Positions 24,909-34,654 of a stretch of DNA of 64,000 nucleotides are shown one piece after another. Within the stretch, counting starts at the first letter, position 1. Each line of letters begins with the position of its first letter. Both the position numbers and the translations under genes were made by a program. The notes under the pieces are model-generated. The model had not been told where the DNA came from, searched no databases, and saw only the letters and a program-made list of their open reading frames with translations. This stretch comes from Alviniconcha marisindica (lineage: Eukaryota; Mollusca; Gastropoda; Provannidae). The stretch is taken from positions 248,501 through 312,500 of the forward strand of contig JABMCL010001305.1 in the NCBI GenBank assembly GCA_018857735.1, written 5' to 3'.

Positions 24909-27900
24909 CTCCCCTTAAAAAATCATGTTTTGGACTGCACTTTTTACTTGAAAGTGTTGACTCTCAGTCATGGAATAAAAACCATGTGGTCCTTTAATGA
25001 CACTTGACTGATGATGACACTGTTCCCCTGTTTCAGATTTTCTTATGACATGTTCCACAGAAGTACATTTCAGTGTACCTTTGCTATCATTGTCAGTGAC
25101 ATGCTGTCAACAGGTGGCTGAAAGTAAAAGGATTGTGTCTGTGTGTTGCAGGTACTAGAGTAGCCATCACAAACCCCCCACCACCCCGCATCTTTTTTAA
25201 AACACCTGATGGGAAGCTGACGGAGAAGAACCCAAATGACGTGAAGGGTGGCTCCAGCCTCCTGGCCAGCATCTACTCCCAGACCAGCGCTGTCAACGCG
25301 CTGATGAAAGGCAACAAGAAAGGGCAAATTACACGGGTCATTCCTGCTGCTCCCATCAGGACTCTCTCAAGGCCTCGGCCCACCATCATGGCATCGGCCA
25401 CCGCTGCCAACAAGACGACCAAACCACCTGTGGAGGTGATTGTGTATCCACGCTCCAAAGTGATCTCCACAGGGAGAGCATGCAAAGTACTGGACAAACC
25501 TGGAGATAACACCGGAAAGGCGACATCAATGCTGGTTGTGCAACCACAAAAAGACCTTGCAGTGGCCTCCACATCAACTACCACGACATCTGATCCTGCC
25601 CCCGGCAAGACGGATTCAGCAACATCACCACCCGCCATGGATACCTCATCAAGCAAAACCAAAGATTCTCAGGTGATGAAACTCCTGGCATCTGATGATG
25701 ATGGTGAGAAGGTGGGCAGGACAAACAGCATGACCACCACTGCCACAGGTCCTGAAGACAAAGGAGTGGCTGTTAAAGACGCCTCTGCTCCAAGCAAGGC
25801 AAACAGTGACAGTGCCACCAGCCCAGGTGGCAGCGGGCTGGCCGAGAGTGCTGTGCTGTCGGGCCCAGCCACTGACAGCAACAGACAGGACAATAAAGAG
25901 CAGGACTTTGCTGTCCCAGCTCCCCCACCCCCTGCATCCTCGCTGCCCTCTGACATGCCAAACCAGGATGGATCTAGTCAGGGCAACTCCAGCAGCGGCA
26001 GCAGCAGCACACCGTCTCAGCCGCAAGCTGCTCAGCTAGCTCCTCCTCCGAGTGTCAACTCAACCCCAGCGGAGTCTGCGTCACCCTCACAGCAGTCTAG
26101 TCAACTCCCGGGGCCGAACCAGCAACCCTTCAACAGCAACCAGCCGCCAGCTAGTGGTGGCAGTGAGCAGGCATTTAATAACCAGTCTCTTCAACAGTCG
26201 TTCAACAACCAGCAGCCCTTCAGTGCTTCACCTGCACCACAGCCCATGAAGAACCCATCAATGTTCACCAATCAGTCATCCCAACCGTCCTTCAGCGGTC
26301 GGCCGCAGCCGTTTGGTAATCAGCTGCCGCAGCAGTCATTCAGCAACCAGCCATCACAGCCATCATTCAACAGCCAACCGCCCCAGCCGACGTTCAGTAG
26401 TGCACCGCCACAACAGCCGTTCGGTCAACAGCAGGCGTTTGGCAGCCAGCCACAGCAGAATGCCATGCCATTGCAGCACACGCAGATGTCTAACTCACAA
26501 CAACAACAACAACAACAAAAACAGCAACAACAACAAAAACAACAACAACAACAACAACAACAACAGCCGCCAAACATTCAACAGTCGCAGCAGTACCACC
26601 AGCAGCGGTCAGACTTCTTGCAGTCAGGACCCATGCGACCAACGCCTCCGCCTCAGGCACAGTTCCACCAGCCATGGGGCCAGCAGCAACCCTCGTACAT
26701 GTCGCCGCCATCGTTCCCAGACTACAACTCCTACCCCCAACAGCAACAGCAGCAGCAGCCACCGCCTCAGCAGATGATACCAGGGCATCAACCGCAGCAG
26801 CAGCAGCAGCCCATGTCACCATTCCCGCAAAGTCAGCACCCTCAGACTGGCCCTCTGACCTCTGGGAGCATGGTCAACTCACCTTTTGGGTTCAGTGCCA
26901 GTAACCAAAGTCAGGGTCAAGTGCCAGGCCAAAGTCAGAGTGAGCGGGGCCAGCCAAACAGACCCTCTGCATTTAGACCACCCTCAGGTGAGTTTGTTTG
27001 CTTGTTTTCTTTAATGGAAAGGTTTTATCGTATTTGATTTTTGAGTTAACCTGCTCTTGTTAATTGTTTTAACTGCTGCATCTTCGTAGAAACATGGCCC
27101 TCTTCATTTTATTTATTGGTGGGTGTATTATTTATTTTTGTGCATGTAACTGATCCTGTTTTGTACCTTTTTTGGGGGGGGAGGGGGGAGGGGGGGGGTC
27201 CTTTTTTTTTCCTGGTTTGTAATTGCATAGTACTAGTAGTACTAATGCAAAAAGATAAGTATTTTGGATTCAAACATCGTTTCAGCTGCATGGACCTGCC
27301 TGAGAACAGTATGTAGCACTTGCTTAGTAGACAGTTTAAGGACAGGGTATCTAGTAGTAATTCATTATTTGCTATAAGAAAACAAAGACGCTGACAGCTT
27401 CAGCTCATCTAATTTTTCAGATATATTTTTTTTATACCTTGAGTGACTATTTTTGTGTTGTTGTTTTTTCATTTCATATGTTTGTTTGTTTGGTTCAGTA
27501 CTTACTAAATTAATTTTTTGTTGGTTTGTGTAGGATTTATTTGGGGTACAGTATGCTTCACATATTTCAGTTTCTTTGCTGTGCTTTAATTTTCAGTTTG
27601 ATTTAACCAGACTTTAAAGCATGCGCGTTTCATCATTGGTGTTTCAGTTTGACATTTTTAGCTCAGTGTGACATCGCTGGTGTTTCAGATTTACAAAATA
27701 CATTTTCAACTCAGTATGGCAAATTTCACTAAAATACCTCTACTACTTTTAGTGACTTTTTCCCCTACAGCATTATGAAATAATTATTATACAAAATTTA
27801 TGTTTTGTAACATTGTTGTAACAAATAAATATAGGCACACCAGGTATTCTAACAGTAACAGTTTGACCAGATTTGGGAGAAAAAATATCTTGATTTTGAA

Positions 27901-29047
27901 ATAATGGTTGTAGCAAACCATTTAATTAAAATTTTGCCTGGCATTGATTGTGATTGATACGCACCAGGTACATGTATTAAAGGAACTATGCAGCCACTTC
28001 CAAACAAAGGAGATGAATTCGGGGGTTTTGTTTTAGAAATGCCCAGTTAATTTTATTTTTAATTTAGAAACTGGGTTTGATAAGTGATGATTACTGGAAT
28101 GATGTTCAGAATACCACCAGCTTCAGTTTCACAGCTGAGCTAACTGCTGGTGCTATATGTAGCAATTTTGTTCTCGTGCTGATGGCAGTGTGAGCATGTG
28201 CCTTTTGTGCTCAGCTTAAAGAGGCTAGCCAGTGACAGATGAGACATGACACTTGACGCTGGTGTGGTCGTCCAGTTCTGCAAATCATCACTCACAGAAC
28301 TTACTAATTTTTTGTTGTCAAATGTGCTGGCTACAGTAAATGTTATAGAGATTGAGAATGTTTCATTAGCTTTTCTACAGACTGTACAGGTTCATTACTT
28401 TGTACCGGAATTTGGGATGGTTTTCTTCTGGGCCTCTTCAGTTGAACAGTTTAAAAGTTTAACAGCGCGTGAACTGAACCAATAGTTTAACGTTTTGAAT
28501 TCTATGCCTTTTTTGTTGTTGTTGATAGTTTTCACCCCATTATAATTTGTGAGCAATTTGTGTGTAACCGTCTTTATTTTCTTTTACAGCTTTTCTAACT
28601 GACACAGCGAATGCATGACTACATTCAAATGTGTTTAATCCATTTTCGGTAAACATTTATTTGTTGTGGTGGTTCAGTTTTGTTCAACACTTGTTTTGTT
28701 CGTGTCAACCAAGCACCAAGCTGTTAAGTCTGTGACTCATTGACGCTGCAGGGGGCTTGATAGCTGAGAATAGGTGTAATAAAATCAACATAAAAGCGAA
28801 AAAAAGTTAAACTTTTCAGTAAAAAACAACAACAAAACAAACAGGCAAAAACACTTCTCCATAATACTGATGCTCTCTAGTGTAAGAAATTTTAAGATTT
28901 CACTTACAATATGGAGAAGAAGAAAAATGAAAAAATAAATAATGTGTGCTGGTTATTTGTTCATTATTGGTGGTTATTCATTCATTCATTATATCAGAGA
29001 GACTCAAATTGGATTGATTATATTTGTAACAAATACTAAAATATAAG

Positions 29048-29118
<71 letters not shown>

Positions 29119-32100
29119 AAATAGGTCCTTGACAGTCTTGTGTTTTTACAATTGAGGGCTTTTTTAAAAGAGGATGTGGTACTCTGTGGAGGTCCATTCT
29201 GTTTGATCAGGATTGTTTTTTTGATCTCTTTATGTTACTAATATTGATACCGTCAGAATTTGGTGTTGTGAAGCCCATGCTGTGAAACTTCATCTTGTTT
29301 TGTGCTATCCTTTCTATGTTGATTTTTCATTGGCAGTTTCTTTCAATAGTTTCTGTGCTTTCATGTGTCTCATGTGTGTCTTTAGTTATTTGTTTTTATT
29401 GTTTGTTGACTTTGTTACTATAAATCCATTGTGCTGACTTTGGTTGTTGTTACTCTCAGTCTGTACTGGATGACGCATGTCTTGTTTGCACAACTGCAGC
29501 CATTCTGTCTGTCAAAACTCAAATCTCAGTTTTTATTCACAGTACAATTTTCATTTCTCATCTTTCAAAATTCAAGTAGTCCATGTGATTTATGAAGATT
29601 GAAAATGATAGTAATATTTATAATGACTAATGCAATGATTATTGCATATGTTAAATGTTCACAAGTACTTCAGCTCATTGTTTACTTTTTAGACTTTGAC
29701 CCACCCCACCCCCTCCCCCAACATTTCCATAAATATTATACAGAATTGTTTCAGTAAGAGATTTTTGTGAGGTTGAAGTTGAATGACAAAGGCATTGACA
29801 TAATTAGCGTAAAGAAAATAATTTGTTGTTGCTGTGAACAACTTGGAAAAAATATGAGGAGTGTTTGTAGTGATCCGTGTTTGTCCAGTCATCTGTGTGT
29901 CTGTCTCGGTATCTGTTGCAAATGTTTATAATTATATAAACGATAATTACCTGTTTAACTCTGCTGTCGACTATATGAGTTTGATATAGACTAAGGTGAC
30001 TTTGGCCTGTTTTATTGTCCTGTCAAACTGTAACAGCCTAAACAGAACTGTCGTAAAGTTCTATTTTTAGAGAAAAATTATAACTTTGACAAAAGTTTGA
30101 TTGTACAGGACTACATACTTAATACTCAAACAGTGAAAGTAACATTGGACTTTTCTTCTTTTCTTTTTTTCTGGAGAGAAAGGAAAGTTTATAAAATTTT
30201 GCTATTTTAGAATGCTGCAAAAAACATGTATGGTGGCACAAGCCAAGACAAATGTACAGAATGGGTTTATTTAACATTTTGTAACACTTAACCTTAAATG
30301 AGTTAAACCAGCTAAAGTTTAGTTTGCATGGTTTGATAGTGTGACCTGTCCTCAGTATTTCCTCCAGTTGGATTAATTAACTCTCTATTATATTATTAAT
30401 AATATTTATAAAGTGCTATTCTTTAACCAGAGTTAAACTGTCATCAGCTTAAGCTGCAGAACAGACCCCCTGTTTTAGGAGTAAATGGGTGAAAGTGAGT
30501 GTTGGCCCAGGACACACAGTAGTTGGTAATGTTACTTTGGTTTATTCATTTGTAAACATTCAGGCCATTGCATTGACCCAACGGATTCTTTGAGAGGAGG
30601 GGGTGGAGGTTCACTTTGAAGCTGGAAATTCAGTAAAAATTGTTTGGTCCCGAAGTAATGGCAAAACAATTGCCCCCCCCCCCCCCCCCCCAACACACTA
30701 TTTTTTTTAAAAAGAATCCTAGGATTATCTCAAGGGAGGGCAGCAAAGCAAGAGTTTGTATGGCTAGAGCCAGAGTAACCTGACATTGTTGCTTGTGGGC
30801 AGCATGTTTATCATACCTTTCAGTTCAGTTCTGGCCTGTTTTGGCAGACAATGGGCACTGTCTAACTTTTAATACTTTTAAAATATACACCATGCTGCAA
30901 TGGAGAAGAAGAAGAAAACAGTGCCTCATGCTTTCTTTTGTAACTTCAGCTTAAGATTGTCTTGTTTTTTTGACACATTTTTAACAAAGTAACAGACATT
31001 CGCTGCTGTTAGAGTGCCCTATGACCTCTTGGTTGAATGCTAACTTTCTCAGAAGGAGACAGTATTTTCAAAATTAACAAATTGTTGGCAGGAAATTCAT
31101 CCGCAGGACACCCCTCCCCCCCTCTCTTGTCACTGTCAGGGAAAGGGAAAGCCCAGTTTGTGAGATTGTTTTGTAAAGTGAATGTCCTGGTTTTCTTTTT
31201 CTCTTTTCCTTGTGACTGATGAGCACTGTCTGCAGCTCAAATCTGGTCCTACACATTCTAATTCTTAGCTCTGCTTGAATTATGTGGGCCTTTCTTTTCT
31301 GCACAAGGTGGAAAAACATAAAGACCCGTGAACTTTTGTTCCCTTTCAAAGACCATTGTTTTTTGTCTGGAGCTGAAACTGAAGTTGACTCACTAGCAAG
31401 GCACAGGCACTGCTGTGACTGTAGTCCTTTCTATATTTATTCATGCTGGTGGATTGTCAGGAAACTAGCCGTGTGATTTTTACGAAGCATTAAGCATCAT
31501 GATCTCAAACATATACATGTAACATTCAAAATAGCATAAAATATGCACAAAACAGTGTAAAATGAATATTTTACATTTTTAGTGATCCCTGGTGTACATT
31601 AGTGCAAAAGTATATTTCGTACTAAAACTTAAAAAGTAGTTTTGAGGAATATTTTAAAATGTGTAATTATGTTTATTTTTTGTTTTTGTTTAAAAAATAT
31701 TTTTTAAAGCCAAATTTTACCTCAGACTCAGAAGTTGTTTTTTATATATATATATATTTTTTTTGCTGCATGTGTATTTTGACTTCCCTCTGCCTCCCCC
31801 TCCATCCCAATTGTAGTCACTAACATTTCACACTTGGGAATTGTTAAGTTGTTTTAACAAACTGCTTGGTGCTTTTCAGGCGGCCCTGATAAGTCATCCA
31901 GTGAACCTGACACCAAGGGTACCTCAACACCACCGCTAGAACACCAGCAGCAACCACCGCAACAGACACAGCCATCACAACAGACACAACCCCCACAGCA
32001 GCATCAACTCCCAAAACAACAGCAGCAGCAACAGCCACAGCCATCACAACAGCAGCAAGCACCTCCAGCACAGACTCAACAACCATCGCAGCCCATCATA

Positions 32101-33069
32101 CACCCGACCCCGCAACACAGCGACAGTCGTTACCAAGACAACTGGTGGCCCTCTTCTAGCATGGGAGGAGCTGGCTCAAGCTCAGCCAACCAGCTAGGGA
32201 TGGACCGGGGAAGTGCAGAGGGATCCACCACCACCCCTTCCTCCTCCTCCTCCTCCTCCTCCTCCTCCACCACCTACCAGTCTGGCCACTCAGCCTTCAC
32301 CCCCACCAATCCCTCCTACTTCCACCCCGGCCTGTCCCCGTTTGGCATGCCTGCCCCACCCCAGAGCAACTTTCCCATGATGAGTCAGGGGCTGGCAATG
32401 CCCGGCTCCTACCCTTTCTTGCCCAGCTTCCACTCGGGCTTTATGGGAAGTCCCTTTGGTCAGGGACTTGGCGGCAGTGGTGGCTCCAGCTTCGGCAGCA
32501 GCGGTGCTGGCGGTTATGGTTTTGGAGGGCAGAGTTCTGATGGCTTGGGCAGCTTCCGGGCTCTTCTGGATGAGAGCCCGGAGCGCAGCGCTGCGCAGCA
32601 ACAGCCTGGTGGCGGCGGCAGCAGCAGCAATGGGATGGGGAACAGTGGCAGCGCTGGCAGCTTGTCTTCAGACGGCAGGATGAGCGGCGTGGGCAACGCA
32701 GCCAGCGGCATGGGCAGCAGCATGAACGGCGCAGGCAACCTGATGGCGGGAGGAGGATCGGGAGGCCTGGGGATTGGCAGCGGGGGCATGAACGGACTGC
32801 CCATGCATTCGTCGGCTCCATCCATGTACGGGAACTCGGCCATGTCGCTGGGCTACCCTGGGCTGTTCCCCATGCTGAGTCCCATGCCCAACCCCATGTT
32901 CATGCCCATGGTGCCCTCGCCCATGATGGGCCAGCACTATCCCATGCAGCCCTCGCACAGCGACCCATCTGGCCCCCTCTCTGCCATGGGGCACATGGCT
33001 GCCATGGGCTCTCACCTGTCTGGCTCGGGCTCTGGGCTCCCACCGCCAGCTGGAGGAGGAGGAAGCTAA
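2422..33069 (+). CDS. RAD54L2: ARIP4/RAD54L2-type SNF2 family ATPase (complete, 22 coding exons)
   Basis: The spliced product is 2,985 aa; all 21 introns are GT-AG, the phases agree at each junction and the total of 8,958 nt divides by three. Order of parts: acidic N-terminus (about 71-122), Lys-rich nuclear localisation stretch (192-227), coiled basic segment (249-354), SUMO-interaction-like [13 protein letters not shown] (355-367), then the SNF2 core with motif I GLGKT (473-477), motif Ia [14 protein letters not shown] box (1247-1250) and motif [13 protein letters not shown] (1693-1703). The conserved VITTTD and [15 protein letters not shown] segments after the core are diagnostic of ARIP4 and are absent from RAD54 or ATRX. 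Known of the family: a nuclear DNA-dependent ATPase that binds SUMO and acts in transcription and TOP2-lesion handling. Odd: about twice the vertebrate length, with a Met/Gly-rich insert in lobe 1 and a Q-rich tail. The start has a good context (A at -3, G at +4). ARIP4 identity is very secure; exact exon ends are inferred from reading frame and consensus. Confidence 0.95.
3714..3934 (+). CDS. RAD54L2: ARIP4 coding exon 2
   Basis: Codes residues 249-322, a charged helix ([18 protein letters not shown]) followed by a Ser/Thr linker. The donor is T/GTGAGG at 3935: only this donor gives the phase needed by exon 3. Read-through runs to a stop at 4006-4008. Confidence 0.8.
4301..4396 (+). CDS. RAD54L2: ARIP4 coding exon 3
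   Basis: A short exon too small for a simple ORF scan. Only the frame [15 protein letters not shown] is open; it continues the coiled basic segment and ends with VKQE (350-353), a SUMO-acceptor-like site. Donor AAAAG/GTATGT. Confidence 0.8.
4904..5160 (+). CDS. RAD54L2: ARIP4 coding exon 4
   Basis: Residues 355-440. [13 protein letters not shown] looks like a SUMO-interaction motif followed by acid. The stretch [21 protein letters not shown] and ending KAIKPHQ match the conserved ARIP4 segment just before the helicase core. Phase 0 donor. Confidence 0.92.
5330..5720 (+). repeat. Degenerate tandem repeat in ARIP4 intron 4
   Basis: Imperfect units of roughly 60-75 bp recur, each with a pattern like TCTTATTTGCAGATGTC followed by an ACATGGTGT or similar and GTCAT-TGG-TCTTA. 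The units repeat an acceptor-like pyrimidine-CAG, so several decoy 3' splice sites precede the real one at 5794. Confidence 0.5.
5795..5911 (+). CDS. RAD54L2: ARIP4 coding exon 5 (helicase motif I)
   Basis: Residues 441-479, exactly 39 codons. Contains the Q-motif region [15 protein letters not shown] and the Walker A sequence SMGLGKT with catalytic Lys476. Both splice sites are strong consensus. Confidence 0.96.
6467..8537 (+). CDS. RAD54L2: ARIP4 coding exon 6: motif Ia plus Met/Gly-rich insertion
   Basis: One 2,071-nt exon coding residues 480-1169. The first 36 residues are motif Ia ([17 protein letters not shown]) and the last ~25 ([12 protein letters not shown]...) rejoin the helicase lobe. 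Between them lie ~600 residues absent from the vertebrate protein, where only about 22 residues separate these anchors. The insert is Pro-rich, then [15 protein letters not shown] repeats, NPMG/SS repeats, [14 protein letters not shown] repeats, and a Glu/Lys segment with VKQE. The frame stays open throughout and synonymous codons vary between repeats, which favours real coding sequence over a retained intron. Confidence 0.88.
9262..9444 (+). CDS. RAD54L2: ARIP4 coding exon 7
   Basis: Residues 1170-1230. [16 protein letters not shown] is nearly identical to the vertebrate segment; a Lys run ([10 protein letters not shown]) and [11 protein letters not shown] follow. Confidence 0.94.
10335..10449 (+). 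CDS. RAD54L2: ARIP4 coding exon 8 (DEGH box)
   Basis: Residues 1231-1268. Motif II reads [11 protein letters not shown]. The DEGH variant (rather than DEAH) is characteristic of the RAD54/ATRX/ARIP4 group. Confidence 0.95.
11056..11283 (+). CDS. RAD54L2: ARIP4 coding exon 9 (motif III and following)
   Basis: Residues 1269-1344. [18 protein letters not shown] is motif [16 protein letters not shown] is the conserved SNF2 linker. Ends with [10 protein letters not shown], which contains an LxxLL motif at 1335-1339. Confidence 0.95.
12017..12194 (+). CDS. RAD54L2: ARIP4 coding exon 10
   Basis: Residues 1345-1404: [16 protein letters not shown] through [11 protein letters not shown], matching the family between the two RecA lobes. 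Donor AAG/GTAAGT. Confidence 0.95.
12288..12500 (+). repeat. 67-bp minisatellite in ARIP4 intron 10
   Basis: Three units of TTGGCTTGTATGGCCTTCTC followed by GTGACCTTTG-TGGATTTCAAGGTGAGATG. Each carries a donor-like CAAG/GTGAGA, at 12333, 12400 and 12467; a fourth similar site is at 12555. The rest of the intron (12195-13215) shows nothing else recognisable. Confidence 0.8.
13216..13674 (+). CDS. RAD54L2: ARIP4 coding exon 11 (inter-lobe linker)
   Basis: Residues 1405-1557. Starts with IWNHPDIL, then a lineage-specific Ser/Thr/Ala/Gly-rich linker containing GTGT-type repeats, and ends at ENAW, matching the Trp in vertebrate YEWAKDLL. Confidence 0.9.
14347..14465 (+). CDS. RAD54L2: ARIP4 coding exon 12
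   Basis: Residues 1558-1596. [12 protein letters not shown] and GDKILVF match the start of RecA lobe 2 (motif IV region). Confidence 0.95.
14530..15170 (+). repeat. Degenerate ~140-bp repeats and poly-C in ARIP4 intron 12
   Basis: Three loose copies of a unit with AACCAAACTTTGTATG-CAG... followed by a GGTCA-type segment (about 14755, 14920 and 15045). A C-rich run lies at about 15130-15156. Similarity between units is weak and judged by eye. Confidence 0.35.
15463..15566 (+). CDS. RAD54L2: ARIP4 coding exon 13
   Basis: Residues 1597-1631. [14 protein letters not shown] continues motif IV; ends YF-R/LDGST across the junction, using donor C/GTGAGT. Confidence 0.93.
15567..16450 (+). other. 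ARIP4 intron 13 with homopolymer tracts
   Basis: Contains an A-run at about 15916-15938 closely followed by a G-run at about 15959-15973, and another G-rich stretch near 16220-16240. No other feature seen. Confidence 0.6.
16451..16550 (+). CDS. RAD54L2: ARIP4 coding exon 14
   Basis: Residues 1632-1664. [18 protein letters not shown] and FLLSTR cover the region leading into motif V. Confidence 0.93.
17345..17550 (+). CDS. RAD54L2: ARIP4 coding exon 15 (motifs V and VI)
   Basis: Residues 1665-1733. [18 protein letters not shown] is motif V and [11 protein letters not shown] is motif VI with both arginines; RQITKQGMS follows as in all ARIP4 proteins. Confidence 0.96.
17642..18342. mobile_element. 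piggyBac-type MITE in ARIP4 intron 15
   Basis: A 701-bp element with perfect 18-bp terminal inverted repeats CCCACTTGGCCCCAGACC, flanked on both sides by TTAA (17638-17641 and 18343-18346). TTAA duplications and termini starting CCC are the hallmark of piggyBac transposons. A subterminal copy of CCCCAGACCGCCC occurs at 17696-17708. No transposase reading frame is present, so it is non-autonomous. Confidence 0.87.
18790..18863 (+). CDS. RAD54L2: ARIP4 coding exon 16
   Basis: Residues 1734-1758, [18 protein letters not shown] and then ENLLKNE. The vertebrate counterpart is DRVVDDLNPMLNFTRKEVENLL. LENLL is a second LxxLL motif (1751-1755). Confidence 0.92.
18989..19037 (+). repeat. SINE-like tail in ARIP4 intron 16
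   Basis: CCTGATATAACCGTACCGGT then TGACTGGGCATAAAACACCAA resembles the 3' tail common to many mollusc SINEs. The same GGTTGACTGGGCATA block recurs at about 59.4, 59.5 and 60.1 kb here. No head with Pol III boxes is visible. Confidence 0.5.
19250..19384 (+). repeat. 67-bp tandem duplication in ARIP4 intron 16
   Basis: Two copies beginning TTAAATAAGA and sharing CTAATGTCTATTTAGTTGT followed by CCTGTGGATACTAG, offset by 67 bp. Confidence 0.75.
19761..19862 (+). CDS. RAD54L2: ARIP4 coding exon 17
   Basis: Residues 1759-1792, 34 whole codons. Divergent in sequence, but phase 0 on both sides and it ends in VTK, as the vertebrate ITK before EPFEHESLL. Confidence 0.9.
19935..20180 (+). repeat. SINE-like fragment in ARIP4 intron 17
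   Basis: GTAACTCAGTGGTTAGTGCA resembles a tRNA-derived A box. It is followed further on by GTGCATGTTAAAGATCT, a motif frequent in mollusc SINEs. An internal ~30-bp duplication (CACCTTGTTTTGTTCTGGTG) is present. The B box is not clear, so the class is uncertain. Confidence 0.4.
20346..20565 (+). repeat. 44-bp minisatellite abutting ARIP4 exon 18
   Basis: Five near-identical 44-bp units starting at 20346, 20390, 20434, 20478 and 20522. Each holds CTGCTCTTTTCCCAACTGAAC, a pyrimidine tract followed by a branch-point-like sequence. The last unit ends 8 bp before the exon 18 acceptor. Confidence 0.93.
20574..20740 (+). CDS. RAD54L2: ARIP4 coding exon 18
   Basis: Residues 1793-1847. [18 protein letters not shown] and [12 protein letters not shown] match the conserved post-helicase block. 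The acceptor lies directly after a 44-bp minisatellite. Confidence 0.95.
21096..21229 (+). CDS. RAD54L2: ARIP4 coding exon 19
   Basis: Residues 1848-1892. [17 protein letters not shown] and VHQVITTT match vertebrate KPVASVRPVQSTPIP and VQKVVTTT. Confidence 0.93.
21522..21776 (+). CDS. RAD54L2: ARIP4 coding exon 20
   Basis: Residues 1893-1977. [15 protein letters not shown] is a strongly conserved ARIP4-specific element; a poly-Ala and a poly-Thr run follow. Confidence 0.94.
21777..25151 (+). other. ARIP4 intron 20
   Basis: A 3.4-kb intron. It contains a ~60-bp minisatellite and a C-run of about 28 bp at 24879-24906. Outside these I see no exon-like or repeat structure. Confidence 0.7.
23863..24466 (+). 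repeat. ~60-bp minisatellite in ARIP4 intron 20
   Basis: About ten units of CTTTGAAGGCAAGAGG-CC, then ACTACAGTGGGACCCATTTTA, then CATATGCCCCTTTAAC. The central units are nearly identical and the edges are degenerate, as expected for an older array. Confidence 0.9.
25152..26987 (+). CDS. RAD54L2: ARIP4 coding exon 21 (Q/N/P-rich tail)
   Basis: Residues 1978-2589. The first ~60 residues look folded ([20 protein letters not shown]); the remainder is Ser/Thr/Pro-rich, then FNNQ/PFGNQ-type repeats, a polyglutamine run near 2427-2452 coded mostly by CAA, and PPPQ-rich sequence. The chain is joined in phase to exons 20 and 22. Little similarity to the vertebrate tail is visible. Confidence 0.88.
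26497..26575 (+). repeat. Coding CAA/CAG repeat (polyglutamine)
   Basis: A CAA-rich trinucleotide run in exon 21, broken twice or more by AAA/AAG-type lysine codons; codes a glutamine stretch of about 26 residues. Likely length-variable. Confidence 0.9.
26988..31879 (+). other. ARIP4 intron 21
   Basis: The largest intron (4.9 kb). It holds a G-rich tract at about 27173-27199, a C-run at about 30673-30690 and a LINE-tail-like AATAATATTTATAAAGTGCT near 30400. No coding exon is visible inside. Confidence 0.65.
29050..29116 (+). repeat. (CA)n microsatellite
   Basis: An uninterrupted AC/CA dinucleotide run of about 33 units in ARIP4 intron 21. Confidence 0.97.
31880..33069 (+). CDS. RAD54L2: ARIP4 coding exon 22 (terminal, Gly/Ser/Met-rich)
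   Basis: Codes residues 2590-2985 and the stop. QQ-rich start, a poly-Ser run coded by TCC repeats (about 2709-2720), then Gly/Ser/Met-rich sequence. [16 protein letters not shown] resembles the Pro/Phe/Leu-rich C-terminal region of vertebrate ARIP4. An internal ATG at 32161 begins a long ORF but is simply in frame within this exon. Confidence 0.85.
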
Positions 33070-34654
33070 TCATGTGATGGGTGATAGGCATAAGGCATTG
33101 ACACCGAAGGGTTCTGACAGGCAGGGTATACACATGGACTGGTTAAATCTCTCTTGGGACTTCATGCTCGTTCCTGGAAATGCTACTGAAGTGGGTAGAT
33201 GCATTTGTGCTGACTCCTTGTTGAATAACCGTTGGTGAAATGTTAAACCTTCTTGCAAGTGGGGGGTGGTGGGGGTTGCATGCCACCATTTGACTTTAAT
33301 GTGAACAAAATTACATCAAATCTATTTTATAATCAAAATGGATGACCTGATCTGCAAAACCTATTCCTGGTACGGTGAACCAAAGTAAAGGCACATGATT
33401 CCTTGCCTTTTTCTGTCAATCAGAGAAAATGGCATGGTACAGTTACACAACTTACAGTGTGACACAGGAAAGCAGTTAAGGTAAAGATGGATCATTGTGC
33501 AATCACTTGAAGAAGGCTCCTTGTGTGGTCAGTGAGTGCAGTGCTGTACAAGGAATGGACGTTTCTGAATATATTCAGCTTCACTGAACTGACTTGTCAG
33601 AATGCTAACTGGCTAGGTGAGCTGACAGCCACTGAGAGCAAAGAGGGTGTGCCCAGATGACTTACGCTGGCTTGCAAGCTGAGTGGAAAACGCACACAAA
33701 ACACCAACATAAGACGTAAACACGGACATTATGACACTGCATTAATGATCAGGTCTTGACTTGGAAATGTGCCACTGTACTTCAAAGATTGCAGTTTGGC
33801 TTGCATGAGAGAGGGTGGTAATACTGTTGGTTTGTACAACAAAATGTGTTTACACTGTATATTTGTCCACATGTTTCTCACTGGTCAGTTGTCATGCTTT
33901 GATATTCATGTGACCTTGCGGAGGAAACTAAAAGTGTGAATCTTGATCTGTAACTATGTGACTAATGTGTGAAAAAGGTGCATGCATAGATCTCTCCTTG
34001 AAGCAATCTCATGTTTATAGTTTTCAGACAGAACACATTTCAGTTTAAAGGAGTTAAAATGTATGGTTATTGGCGCTATTTATGCTTGACAGCCACACAG
34101 GACCTTTTTTGTCTGGCAGTAAAATGGTGCAAGTGTATGTAATGATCAGTTTTTTTCAGTAAGATCTGATCTGGCTGAATGGACCTTTTGTAGGGATGTT
34201 TTACATGTGCATGATCTTGCACAAAATGCTTTTTGTGACTTTTCAGGTTTTGGTGCAGTTGAGAAAATTTCAGACTCCTGAAGAACAACTGCCATTTCAC
34301 TTTGGTGACCTGGATAAATGCTTACATGTATCTGTGTTTGAATGTGAGCTGAGGGGTGTCTGACATTGCTGTCGGATACAGTGTTGCTGACTCACTAGTG
34401 TTGTTGCAGCAGACCTGTGTATCCTTGCAATTGAGAGCAACCAAACCAGACTTAAACAGAATGTCATCTGGAACAGTTCTGTTAGTTTCTGTTTACTGCA
34501 CAAATGTTGAAATATGTTAATATTATACATATGAGAATATTTGTTGGTCACGTCAGTTTGCCAGCTTAGTTTTTAAAAGTAATTTTAAAAAATCTTTGCT
34601 ATATATTTTTGTGATGATGTTTTCACATATATAATATGGGTTGTTCCACAAAGC

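Noticed and set aside
24728..24997. Pro-rich ORF around the C-run in intron 20
   Set aside because: The proline run is just a translated poly-C tract inside a well-supported intron.
32161..33069. Independent 302-residue Gly/Ser/Met-rich gene
   Set aside because: Its frame is continuous with exon 22, which has a strong acceptor at 31879 and joins exon 21 in phase; the ATG is internal.
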